From Pelomonas sp. V22 (GTDB lineage: Bacteria; Pseudomonadota; Gammaproteobacteria; Burkholderiales; Burkholderiaceae_C), in contig NZ_JAGIXS010000001.1 in assembly GCF_030014915.1 (NCBI RefSeq), forward strand, positions 1,488,001-1,552,000: DNA of 64,000 nucleotides, written 5' to 3'. The notes under the pieces are model-generated. The model was not told the DNA's origin, did not search any database, and saw nothing but the letters and a program-made list of their open reading frames with translations. The position numbers and the translations under genes are program-made. This document shows positions 36,134-44,194 of this stretch, piece after piece. Position 1 is the stretch's first letter; the number at the start of each line of letters is the position of its first letter.

Positions 36134-36832
36134 ATGGCCACGATCGCTGGCAACTTGTATCAGCTCCACCACCGTATGGCCGAGGCCTGCGAGGCTGCCT
36201 CGCGGCCCGTGCAAAGCGTCACATTGCTGGTGGTCAGCAAGACGTTTCCAGGCGACGCGGTGCGCGAGGCTCATGCGGCCGGTGAGCGCCGCTTCGGCGA
36301 AAACTACGTGCAGGAAGGCCTCGACAAGATCGCTGAGCTGGCGGACCTGCGCTCGTCCATCGAATGGCACCTGATAGGCCCGCTGCAAAGCAACAAGACC
36401 CGCGTCGTCGCCGAGGCCTTCGACTGGGTCCACAGCGTGGACCGGCTGAAGATCGCCGAGCGCTTGTCCGAGCAAAGGCCGGCCGGCCTGGCACCGTTGC
36501 AGGTCTGCCTGCAAGTCAATATCAGCGGCGAGGCCAGCAAGAGCGGCATCACGCCGGATGAACTCCCCGCGCTGGCTCGCGCCGTGGCCGCCCTCCCCGC
36601 CTTGCGGCTGCGCGGCCTGATGGCCATCCCCGAGCCGGCCGAAGATCCCGAGGCCCAGCGCCTGCCGCATCGCGCCTTGGCCGAGCTGATGGCAGAGACC
36701 AACCGGCAACTGGGGCTGCAGATGGACACCCTCTCCATGGGCATGAGCGCCGACATGGAGGCCGCCATCCTCGAAGGCGCGACGCTGGTGCGCGTGGGCT
36801 CGGCCATTTTTGGCAGCCGCGTGAAGCTTTGA
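36134..36832 (+). CDS. YggS family pyridoxal phosphate homeostasis protein
   Basis: A 232-residue PLP-binding TIM-barrel protein of the PLPBP/YggS family. The Lys that holds PLP is in LLVVSKTFP, with ERRFGENYVQEGLDKI, EWHLIGPLQSNK and MGMSADMEAAI following. It controls free PLP levels and keto-acid balance. It is divergent from pilT. A short GC hairpin (36836-36852) follows the stop. Confidence 0.93.
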   Translation: MATIAGNLYQLHHRMAEACEAASRPVQSVTLLVVSKTFPGDAVREAHAAGERRFGENYVQEGLDKIAELADLRSSIEWHLIGPLQSNKTRVVAEAFDWVHSVDRLKIAERLSEQRPAGLAPLQVCLQVNISGEASKSGITPDELPALARAVAALPALRLRGLMAIPEPAEDPEAQRLPHRALAELMAETNRQLGLQMDTLSMGMSADMEAAILEGATLVRVGSAIFGSRVKL

Positions 36833-36946
36833 GCGGCCCCGAAAAGCGGGGCGCAAGCCCTTGCTTCGGGGGTGTCAGTTCAAAGTAAGGGATTACCCAG
36901 CCCCACGTTTGGCAATCCTTCACAGCCGCCGCGAACTGCACTCACG

Positions 36947-37020
36947 AGTTTCAGCCGAACTGGCTTGAAACTTCTGCTTACGCCAAGTGCCGGCGACCCA
37001 GCTGGGTCAGCGCAAGGCAC
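36947..37020 (+). other. Structured leader upstream of the chemoreceptor gene
   Basis: The 220-base gap 36833-37052 holds two inverted repeats: an 11-bp stem with a bulge (GTTTCAGCC / GGCTTGAAAC, 36947-36972), and GTGCC...GGCAC (36987-37020) enclosing GACCCA-GC-TGGGTC. I compared it with c-di-GMP (GEMM) and other riboswitches and found no match. It may just be folded 5' UTR. Confidence 0.35.
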
Positions 37021-37052
37021 GCCAACCACCGACAGTCTGAGGGATTCCCTAG

Positions 37053-38606
37053 ATGAACCTGCTTACCAAGCTGCGCATCAGCCAGCGCCTGGCCCTGAGC
37101 TATGGCCTGTTGATACTGCTGTTGATCGTCATTGGCGCCTATGGCGCGTCGAATTCCAACCGCCTGGCCAACGACCTGAACCGGACGGCCAATTCCAGCC
37201 TGGTGAAGATTGCCGCCGCCAACGCGCTGGAAGGCAACGTCAACGTGATCGCCCGCGCTTCCCGCGACCTGCTGCTGCTCGACGAAGCCCGCCAGATCAA
37301 GAAGCAGAAGGCCGCCCTCGAGACCGCTCAAGCCGACAGCGAGAAGCAGCTCGCGAGCCTGGCCGAGAAGATCGACGGTGCCAAGGAAAAGGAAATCCTG
37401 AACGCTGTGCGCGAGCACCAGGCCGAGTTCTTTGCTTCGCTGCAGAAGTTCCTCAAGGTGCAGGAAAGCGGCAGCCCCGACGAAGCCCGCGAGAGCCTGA
37501 TCACCGGCGTGCGCCCGGCCCAGCAGGCCTACCAGGCCGACCTGAAGGGCCTCGTGGACCTGCAGTTCGACAGCGCCCGCGAGCTGGCCGAAACCGGCAG
37601 CGACGTGGCCCAGAAATCCATCTACGTGACCGTCTTCCTGGTGGCTGTGGCCGCACTGATCGGCGTGGGCGGCGGCTTCGTGATCGCCCGCTCCATCGTC
37701 GTGCCGGCCCGCAAGGCCCAGGCCGCTGCCGAGGCGATTGCCGCCGGCGACCTGACCCAGCATGTCGACGTGCAAGGCAGCGACGAACTGGCCCAGATGC
37801 TCCACGCCATGCACGCCATGCAGATGGCCCTGAGCGGCGTGGTTCACAGCGTCAGCACCGCGGCTGGCGAAGTGGCGCAGAGCTCCAGCGTGATCGCCGA
37901 CAGCAATGTCGACCTGTCGGACCGCACCTCGCGCTCCGCCGCCAGCCTGCAGAACACCGCCGCCTCGGTCGAGCAGATCGCCGCCAACCTGAGCGGTGCC
38001 AGCGAGCTGACCCGCAAGGCCGCCAACATTGCCACCAAGGCCCGCCAGTCGGCCTCGGCCGGTGGTGCCGTGGTCTCGCAAGTGGTTTCGACCATGCAGG
38101 ACATCAGCGCCAGCTCCAAGAAGATCGGCGACATCATCGGCGTGATCGACGGCATCGCCTTCCAGACCAACATCCTCGCGCTGAACGCTGCCGTGGAAGC
38201 CGCCCGTGCCGGCGAGCATGGCAAGGGCTTCGCCGTGGTGGCCACCGAGGTGCGTGCCCTGGCTTCGCGCTCGGCCGCTGCCGCCAAGGAAATCAAGGTC
38301 CTGATCCAGGAAAGCACGGACAAGGTCGAGAACGGCACCACCCTCGTCAACAACGCCGGCGTGACCATTCGCTCGGTCGTGGACGAAGTCAACAACATGG
38401 GCCAGCTGATCGAGGAAATCTCGCACTCGGCCCAGGAGCAGGCTTCGGGCGTGGGCGTCGTGAACCAGGCCATGAACGAGCTGGACAAGACCACGCAACA
38501 GAACACCACCCTCGTGGACGAGCTGAGCCGCTCCACCGACGCATTGAAGACCAGCTCCAGCCGCCTGCTGGAAGCCGTGGGCTTCTTCCGCTCGGCCTCG
38601 GCCTGA
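37053..38606 (+). CDS. Methyl-accepting chemotaxis protein
   Basis: A 517-residue transmembrane chemoreceptor: helix 1 at residues 15-32, a helical periplasmic sensor (four-helix-bundle type, residues about 35-188), helix 2 near 190-212, HAMP, then the MCP signalling domain with the tip [20 protein letters not shown] and [17 protein letters not shown]. No C-terminal NWETF-type pentapeptide for CheR/CheB docking is present. The ligand is unknown. The gene is followed by a small TonB-like gene. Confidence 0.95.
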   Translation: MNLLTKLRISQRLALSYGLLILLLIVIGAYGASNSNRLANDLNRTANSSLVKIAAANALEGNVNVIARASRDLLLLDEARQIKKQKAALETAQADSEKQLASLAEKIDGAKEKEILNAVREHQAEFFASLQKFLKVQESGSPDEARESLITGVRPAQQAYQADLKGLVDLQFDSARELAETGSDVAQKSIYVTVFLVAVAALIGVGGGFVIARSIVVPARKAQAAAEAIAAGDLTQHVDVQGSDELAQMLHAMHAMQMALSGVVHSVSTAAGEVAQSSSVIADSNVDLSDRTSRSAASLQNTAASVEQIAANLSGASELTRKAANIATKARQSASAGGAVVSQVVSTMQDISASSKKIGDIIGVIDGIAFQTNILALNAAVEAARAGEHGKGFAVVATEVRALASRSAAAAKEIKVLIQESTDKVENGTTLVNNAGVTIRSVVDEVNNMGQLIEEISHSAQEQASGVGVVNQAMNELDKTTQQNTTLVDELSRSTDALKTSSSRLLEAVGFFRSASA

Positions 38607-38675
38607 TCGCCCGGATCGCTCTACCGATCCCCTTTCTTCTCTCTCTATCTCTACCGTTACCAAGAAGTCGTCATC

Positions 38676-38996
38676 ATGCAAGTCTCCAAGTTCTTCGCTT
38701 TCGCCGCCGCCCTGGCCCTGGCCCTCTCCGCCCACGCCGCTGCGCCCAAGGTCGTCAAGAAGGTGCCGCCGGAGTTCCCGCGTGAAGCCGCCCAGAAGGG
38801 CATCTCCAACGGCAGCGTCAAGGCCGAAGTGGCCATCGATCCGGATGGCAAGGTCAGCAAGGTCACCGTGCTGGAAGCCGAACCCAAGCGCGTCTTCGAC
38901 AAGGCCGTCACCGCCGCCCTGATGGAGTGGAAGTACGAAGGCTCGGGCGAAAAGCAGACTGCTGAAGTCAAGCTGGTGTTCCGCAACGAAGACTGA
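38676..38996 (+). CDS. Exported single-domain TonB C-terminal protein
   Basis: A 106-residue protein with a signal peptide (FAAALALALSAHA) followed by a complete TonB C-terminal domain (KVPPEFPREAAQKG...VKAEVAIDPDGKVSKVTVLEAEP...). It lacks the Pro-rich arm and membrane anchor of TonB, and no exbBD genes lie nearby, so it is unlikely to energise transport. It may bind periplasmic or peptidoglycan partners. It is 70 bases behind the chemoreceptor gene and probably in the same transcript. Confidence 0.8.
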   Translation: MQVSKFFAFAAALALALSAHAAAPKVVKKVPPEFPREAAQKGISNGSVKAEVAIDPDGKVSKVTVLEAEPKRVFDKAVTAALMEWKYEGSGEKQTAEVKLVFRNED

Positions 38997-39027
38997 ATGC
39001 AAGCAGTCACCGACTGCTGAGTGAAGA

Positions 39028-39057
39028 AAGGGCCGCATCTGCGGCCCTTGTTGTTTT
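39028..39057 (+). terminator. Intrinsic terminator after the TonB-like gene
   Basis: Perfect 9-bp stem AAGGGCCGC / GCGGCCCTT with an ATCT loop (39028-39049), followed by GTTGTTTT. Confidence 0.85.
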
Positions 39058-39136
39058 CGCCGCCATGGCGGCCACTGTCGTGACGCAGGGCTTCCCTTGA
39101 TTGACCCGCCCCGCCCGGCGCACCAGCATTGAGCAC

Positions 39137-39811
39137 ATGCTCATCGAGGATTGCCCCAAGCCCACCCGCAGCGAACAGACCCGGCAGAAGCTGATCCAGG
39201 CTGCGCTGGAGGTCATAGGCACGCAGGGCTATGAGCTCGCCACCACGCGCATGCTGACGGCCCATGCCGGCGTCAACCTGGCGGCCATCCCCTACCACTT
39301 CGCGTCCAAGGAAGAGCTCTACCGCGCGGCCGCCGAGTTCCTGGCCGAGCGCCTGAAGACCGACCAGGCCGCGCCGCTACGGGCGCTGCGCCTGGCCACC
39401 GAGCAGCACGGCAGCACCGATGCGCTGATCGAGGCGGTGATCGACTTCATGCTGAGCATGGCCCGCAACATCCTGAGCGGCGAGCTGCCGCAGAGCTGGG
39501 TGCAGTTCTTCCTGCGCAGCCAGGCAGACCCGGCCGACAGCATCGGCCAGATCTTCCGCCAGGCCCTGCAACCGGGCCGCCAGCAAGTGCGTGCCGCAGT
39601 GGCCCTGATCTGCGGTGGCGAGGCCGATTCACTGCCGGTGCGCGCACAGGCCTTCTCGCTGTTCCACCAGGCCTTCTACTTCCGCCTGGCCGAGCCGGTG
39701 CTCTTGCAGCATCTGGCCCAGCCCAGCCTCAGTGCCGAGGTGCAGCAGCAATTGCTGAGCACGCTGAGCCTGAGCCTGCACGCGCAGCTGCAGGCCGTCG
39801 CCCGGCGCTGA
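39137..39811 (+). CDS. TetR family regulator, CecR-like
   Basis: A 224-residue TetR regulator with an N-terminal HTH (QKLIQAALEVIGTQGYELATTRMLTAHAGVNLAAIPYHFASKEELY) and a C-terminal domain of the CecR/DUF1956 kind (FLRSQADPADSIGQIF). CecR regulates ABC exporters and antibiotic sensitivity, but none is adjacent. The open frame reaches a TTG at 39101; the ATG at 39137 matches the family start. It is convergent with a secreted hydrolase gene. Confidence 0.85.
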   Translation: MLIEDCPKPTRSEQTRQKLIQAALEVIGTQGYELATTRMLTAHAGVNLAAIPYHFASKEELYRAAAEFLAERLKTDQAAPLRALRLATEQHGSTDALIEAVIDFMLSMARNILSGELPQSWVQFFLRSQADPADSIGQIFRQALQPGRQQVRAAVALICGGEADSLPVRAQAFSLFHQAFYFRLAEPVLLQHLAQPSLSAEVQQQLLSTLSLSLHAQLQAVARR

Positions 39812-39845
39812 TTCAGGTTCAGGTTCAGGTTCAGGTTCAGGTTCA
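39812..39845. repeat. Hexanucleotide tandem repeat (TTCAGG)n
   Basis: Five exact TTCAGG copies plus TTCA, immediately after the TetR stop and ending at the stop codon of the convergent hydrolase gene. On the - strand each unit carries a TGA in the hydrolase frame, giving a row of in-frame stops. A perfect hexamer run is the only microsatellite I see in the window. Confidence 0.9.
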
Positions 39846-40901
39846 AAAGGGCGCGAATATGCGCTGATCGCGCAGGAAGCGCAGCGTGGCGGAGATGGCC
39901 TCCTGATGGATCTGCTCACGCGGCTTGCCGCCCGCCTCCTGGCAGGCAAAGGCTTCGTTGGTTTCTGCCAGCACCTCCGCGCCGGTGGGCGCACACAGCG
40001 GCAGGAAGCTGAAATGCCAGGCCTCCTGGATCTCGACATAGCGGCTGTGCGCGGGCAGCCAGCCGACGATGGGCTTGACATGGGTGGATGGCGGCAATTG
40101 GCCGTCGCGCTCGCCGCCGATCACCAGCACCGGCGTCTTCAGGGCACGCAGCGAAGCCTCGGTCAGCGACTCGGTCAGCCCGGCGGCAATGGCCACGGCG
40201 GCGCGGATGCGCGGTTCCTTCAGATCGGCATTGGCGCGCTCGAAGAAGGCAGCGTCCAGGCTCGCGAACTTCGAACGGAAGGCACGGCAGGCGCCGTCGT
40301 CGTGGCTGTCACAGAAACGCGGGAAGCGCTGGAAGTCCAGCCGCCCACCGGCCAGCGACAGCGCCGCCGTACCGCCCAGCGAGAAGCCGACCACGGCAAT
40401 ACGCTTGGCGTCGATGCGGCGCCCCCAGGGCGAGGCCAGCAGCGCATCCAGCATCTGGCTGACTTCCTGCGGCTGGCGCCAGATCTGCAGCAGTTCCGGC
40501 CGCTCGGGATCGCCGCCGCTGCTGCCCGGATGGTCAGCGGCGATCACGATGGCACCCTGCCGGGCCAGCTCCACGCCCAGCCAGGCCATGCCTTCGCCAG
40601 AACCGCCCGAGCCATGGTTCATGACGATCAAGGGCGCCGGCGCAGCCGCCAAGGGCTCGGCGTCCGGCACGGCCCGGTAGCCTTGGCGCACCAGGTTCTT
40701 GCCGATCCACTGCGGCGCACCGCTCGCTGCCGGGTACCAGAGACGGGTGAGGAAGCCGGGCTTGCCCTTCACGGCGGCCACCTGGAACTCGGCTCGCCCC
40801 ACAGCGGGCATCTCGGCGCGGGCGGCGCCTGGCAGGGCGGCCAGCAGCACGAGGCTGGCCGCCAGGAAACGCAGGATTTGGAGTGGACAATTCTTCTTCA
40901 T
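39843..40901 (-). CDS. Exported alpha/beta hydrolase (PAF acetylhydrolase/dienelactone type)
   Basis: A 352-residue secreted hydrolase. A signal peptide (LAASLVLLAALPGAARA) is followed by the oxyanion-hole region VMNHGSGGSGEGMAWLG, the nucleophile elbow GFSLGGTAAL (Ser), an acid in VIGGERDGQLP and the His in IQEAWHFSF. The GFSLGG elbow and CDSHDDGACR insertion fit plasma PAF-acetylhydrolase-like and dienelactone hydrolase-like enzymes. It is divergent from the CadC-like regulator at 41047 with 145 bases between, and may be regulated by it. ATG 40901 has an AGGAC site. Confidence 0.85.
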   Translation of the reverse strand: MKKNCPLQILRFLAASLVLLAALPGAARAEMPAVGRAEFQVAAVKGKPGFLTRLWYPAASGAPQWIGKNLVRQGYRAVPDAEPLAAAPAPLIVMNHGSGGSGEGMAWLGVELARQGAIVIAADHPGSSGGDPERPELLQIWRQPQEVSQMLDALLASPWGRRIDAKRIAVVGFSLGGTAALSLAGGRLDFQRFPRFCDSHDDGACRAFRSKFASLDAAFFERANADLKEPRIRAAVAIAAGLTESLTEASLRALKTPVLVIGGERDGQLPPSTHVKPIVGWLPAHSRYVEIQEAWHFSFLPLCAPTGAEVLAETNEAFACQEAGGKPREQIHQEAISATLRFLRDQRIFAPF

Positions 40902-40967
40902 CGGGCGGTCCTGGGTCACAGGGAATTGGGATGCGGCTCATGCTGGCAGCGCCGGCCCAAAAAAGCT

Positions 40968-41009
40968 CTGAAGCTTGTCGAAAGGTTTTCTGAATGCGTC
41001 CTGAAACCT
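40968..41009. promoter_or_regulatory. CTGAA direct repeats in a divergent promoter, candidate wHTH site
   Basis: CTGAA occurs at 40968, 40990 and 41001, giving spacings of 22 and 11 bases, two and one helical turns. OmpR/CadC-type winged helices bind such direct repeats. The last two copies lie inside an inverted repeat AGGTTT...AAACCT (40983-41009). It is in the gap between the secreted hydrolase and the CadC-like regulator. Confidence 0.45.
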
Positions 41010-41046
41010 TGCAAATCAAGGACTTGCCTCTTTCTCAACGCGCGGC

Positions 41047-42852
41047 ATGACGAGCCTGCAGCGCTGGCAACTGGGGGACTGGACGGTCGACCCCAGCAGC
41101 AACCGCCTGCTCGGAGGCACCGAGGAACGCCTGCTGGAGCCGCGCCTGATGGCCGTGCTTCAGCTGCTGATCGCGGCCGGCGAAGGCACGGTCAGCCAGC
41201 AGGCCTTGCTGGAGGGCGTGTGGCCCGGCGTGGTCGTCAGCGAGGCCTCGGTCTACCAGGCGGTGGCGCAATTGCGCAAGGCGCTGGGCGATACCGAACG
41301 GCCCTATCGCTACATAGGCAGTGTGAGCGGCAAGGGCTATCGCTTGCTGCAACCGGCGGTTGCCATCGCGGCGGCTGCACCCGCGCCGCTGCCCAGCGCC
41401 ACGCCGCCCGATCAAGGCCCAGAACCTCATCCGGCCCGCCGCGGCCGGGCTTGGCAGGGCCTGGCTGCGGCGGCCCTGCTGGCCAGCCTGGCGCTCATCA
41501 TCTGGTGGCAACCCTGGCGGCAAGTGCTCTCGACCGACGCCGGCCTGCTGGCCGACACCCCGGCCGCACGCGCCTACCAGGAAGGCCGCTGGCTCTGGTC
41601 GCGCCGCGATGCCGGCCAGCTCGGTGCGGCCGAACAGAAATTCCGCCAGGCGCTGCAGCTCGATCCGGGCCTGACATCGGCCTATGTCGGGCTCTGCGAT
41701 GTCTTTCATTTCCAGCACCTGTACGGCGACTGGCCCTTGCAACGCACGCTGGCCCAATGCGAGCCCCTGCTGCGCGAGGCGCTGCGCCGCCAGCCTGAGC
41801 TGCCGGAAGCGCTGGCCAGCTTCGGCCTCTTGAAGCTGAGCCAGCATGAGCTGGACGCGGCCGCCAGCTTCCTGGACCGGGCCCTGGCCGCCGCGCCCAA
41901 GAACGCCAACGCCTGGATGTGGCGGGGCGAGGTGGATCGCGAGCGCGGCGATTCCGAGGCAGCCTTGCGCCGGCTTAAGCAGGCCGCCGCGCTGGATCCG
42001 CTGTCCGGCCTGATCAAGCGCAACCTGGCCCAGGCGCTGGCGGCCCATGGCGATGCGGCAGCCTCGCGCCGGCAGCTGGAAGAAGCGCTGCTGCTGGAGT
42101 CGAGCTACGCGAACAGGCCGCTGGATGAGATCGAACTGCTGCCGCTGACGGCCGCCCGCGCGCGCGCCTATCTGCAATGGGCAGCACGCTTCCCGGACCG
42201 TTTGCAAGGGCGGCAAGGCGGCCAGGCCCGGCTGAGCCTCGCCCATGTGCAGCTGGCGCTGGCACAGCTCAAGCCAGCCGGAGAAACGCTGCAAGGCCTG
42301 AGCGCCGACGAGCAAAACCATCCCTATGCCCAGTTGCTGCGCGCCATGCTGCTGCGGGCCGAGGGGCAGCCAGAACGCGCAGCCGCGCTGCTGGAGCAGC
42401 GCGCGAACAGCAGGCCCGCCGACACCGCCCGGCTCTATCCGCTGCTGCACCAGTGGCTGGAGCTGGAGCGCGAAGCCAAAGCCCAGGCCGTGGCGCGCGA
42501 ACACCTGCCCGGGCTGACCGACGTGCTGGGCGCCACGCCCGCACCGGCACGGGTGCGCGAGCTGCTGCTGGCGCTCAGGCTGATGCCGGCATCGGCTCGC
42601 AACGCCCAGGCCGCGCTCGTGCATCGCTGGATTGAGGCCGGCGTGGTCGACACTGGCGCCTCACTGGCCCTGCTTCAGCTGGTGGGCGCCAGGCCCGAGG
42701 CGCAGGCCCGCATGCGCGCGCTGCTGGCCGAAGGCCGCCTGCCCTCGCCCGCCGAGGACTACCACCTGCTGGAGCAAAACCCGCTGTGGGCGCCACTGCC
42801 CGCCGATCTGCTCACGCAGCTGCAGCAGCTGCGGCGCAGCGCCCTGCCCTAG
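41047..42852 (+). CDS. CadC-like membrane regulator with TPR repeats
   Basis: A 601-residue protein with an OmpR-type winged helix at residues 1-105 (WQLGDWTVDPSSNRLLGG..., SEASVYQAVAQLRKALGD), a Pro/Ala linker, one membrane helix (GLAAAALLASLALIIWW, about 139-157) and a large TPR-rich periplasmic region (AEQKFRQALQLDPGLTSAYVGL, LDRALAAAPKNANAWMW). CadC/ToxR-family proteins sense outside conditions and bind DNA from the membrane. It faces a secreted hydrolase gene, a likely target. Its stop shares CTAG with the stop of the next, convergent gene. Confidence 0.88.
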   Translation: MTSLQRWQLGDWTVDPSSNRLLGGTEERLLEPRLMAVLQLLIAAGEGTVSQQALLEGVWPGVVVSEASVYQAVAQLRKALGDTERPYRYIGSVSGKGYRLLQPAVAIAAAAPAPLPSATPPDQGPEPHPARRGRAWQGLAAAALLASLALIIWWQPWRQVLSTDAGLLADTPAARAYQEGRWLWSRRDAGQLGAAEQKFRQALQLDPGLTSAYVGLCDVFHFQHLYGDWPLQRTLAQCEPLLREALRRQPELPEALASFGLLKLSQHELDAAASFLDRALAAAPKNANAWMWRGEVDRERGDSEAALRRLKQAAALDPLSGLIKRNLAQALAAHGDAAASRRQLEEALLLESSYANRPLDEIELLPLTAARARAYLQWAARFPDRLQGRQGGQARLSLAHVQLALAQLKPAGETLQGLSADEQNHPYAQLLRAMLLRAEGQPERAAALLEQRANSRPADTARLYPLLHQWLELEREAKAQAVAREHLPGLTDVLGATPAPARVRELLLALRLMPASARNAQAALVHRWIEAGVVDTGASLALLQLVGARPEAQARMRALLAEGRLPSPAEDYHLLEQNPLWAPLPADLLTQLQQLRRSALP

Positions 42853-44063
42853 ACCACCCGCGCATCGAAGCCTGCCAGGTCCTCGTCGCGCAGGCCCAGG
42901 AAGATGGGCGCGCCATGGCGGCGGTGGATGTTGACCTTGGCATTGAAGACGCGGTGCGGCTGGCCATGCTTGTCGGCGATCTCGTACTCGCTGATCGCAT
43001 AGGCACCGTCGGGCGCCTCGGGGCCGGTCAGGTAGCAGGCGATGCCGTCGATCTCGGCACCGGCGAGCGTCAGGCCGCCGAGCTGCTGCAGCGGCGCGCG
43101 GGTGCGTTCGACGAACTCGATGCTGTCGATCTCCACGTCGCGGCCGGTGGCCTCGTCGCGCATCTGGGTGCGGAATTTGCCGACCAGGATCTGGCCCGGC
43201 AAGGCCCGCTCCACCATGCGCGCGAGCTCGATGGTCACCTGCCCCACCACATAGCTGAACGAGGTCGGGTTCAGGCCCTCGCTCTGGTGGAACTCGTAAT
43301 GCGAGCCCACGTGGAAGCAGGCGCGCAGCTGCGGCACGGTGCTCTTGCGCGGCGCGCGCTCGCGGGCGATGGCGTTGTCTGCGAGGATGAACTGCATCAG
43401 CTGGTAGAGCTCCACATTGGCCGCGATGCCGCGCATGCGGTTCCAGATGTAGAAGCCGTCGCCGGTGGTGGTGCGCGCGAAATTGATGTTGATCTCGCGG
43501 TCGAGCAACTTGGCGTAGGCCGCATTCACCGAACAGGACAGCGCATTGAGCTGCACCACCTGCTCCAGCGGTGAAAGCAGCGAGAAGCCGACGGCATCGA
43601 GCAGGATGACCGCGCGGTCCTGCACCAGGCGGATGCCGTAGCGCTCGACGATGGCACCCACCAGCGGCAGGCCGAGCCCGGCGTCGAGGCTGAAGGGCAG
43701 CTCGATCAGCTGCGGCTTCAGGCCCAGTTGCTGGGCCGTGGTGTCGAGTGCGGCGGCGTTCAGGTGTTCGCGGCGCGTGAGCAGGTGCTCGAGCAATTGG
43801 GCGCGGCGCCACTGGCTCGCTTCGTCGGGTGCCGAGGCCACGTACTCGGTCAAGAGCGTGTGCGGCGCCACCAGCACGCGCAGGCCGCGGCCGCTGGGGC
43901 TCCAGGCATAGACCAGGTTCTCGCCGAGGCGCCAGCGCTCGTAGAGCAATTGGTCGAGCAGCACGATGTTGTGGCGCACCGCCGCCTCGCTGAGGGCGGC
44001 GGGCAGCGGGTAGGCCATGAAGCCGTCAAGCCAGGACTTGCGCTTGCGGATCTCGTCTGCCAA
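42849..44063 (-). CDS. Class III nucleotidyl-cyclase-like protein of unknown function
   Basis: About 404 residues. The N-terminal 150 residues match nothing I know. From VILLDAVGFSLLS (Asp156) through TTTGDGFYIW (Asp202), RACFHVGSHYEF and VERALPGQILVG the order of motifs follows a class III cyclase domain. Both metal-binding Asp positions are kept, but the substrate-defining Lys position is Thr and the VNxAxR motif is altered (VTIELAR). It may bind a nucleotide or have changed activity. The start is unclear: TTG 44063 after GGAGCG, or ATG 44018, or TTG 44141. It lies between a regulator gene and divergent rbgA. Confidence 0.7.
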   Translation of the reverse strand: MADEIRKRKSWLDGFMAYPLPAALSEAAVRHNIVLLDQLLYERWRLGENLVYAWSPSGRGLRVLVAPHTLLTEYVASAPDEASQWRRAQLLEHLLTRREHLNAAALDTTAQQLGLKPQLIELPFSLDAGLGLPLVGAIVERYGIRLVQDRAVILLDAVGFSLLSPLEQVVQLNALSCSVNAAYAKLLDREININFARTTTGDGFYIWNRMRGIAANVELYQLMQFILADNAIARERAPRKSTVPQLRACFHVGSHYEFHQSEGLNPTSFSYVVGQVTIELARMVERALPGQILVGKFRTQMRDEATGRDVEIDSIEFVERTRAPLQQLGGLTLAGAEIDGIACYLTGPEAPDGAYAISEYEIADKHGQPHRVFNAKVNIHRRHGAPIFLGLRDEDLAGFDARVV

Positions 44064-44194
44064 GGGGCGCTCCGGGTTCAAGATTTGGGAATGGCGCGAT
44101 TGTCCGGCATGCGCACCCGGGCGCAAGGCCTGGCCCCGCAAACCGGGGCTGAGACAATAGCCCCCTCATTCCCCAGCAACAAAGACGAGCAGCG

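Noticed and set aside
36836-36852. Terminator after the YggS gene
   Set aside because: A 6-bp GC hairpin exists but lacks a T run.
36981-37030. Possible GEMM riboswitch before the chemoreceptor
   Set aside because: A nested stem is present, but the conserved loop sequences do not fit.
39101-39136. TTG start 12 codons before the TetR ATG
   Set aside because: The TetR family start and HTH spacing fit the ATG at 39137, and the upstream codons are Arg/Pro-rich without support.
39812-39845. CRISPR array
   Set aside because: It is a simple hexamer run with no spacers.
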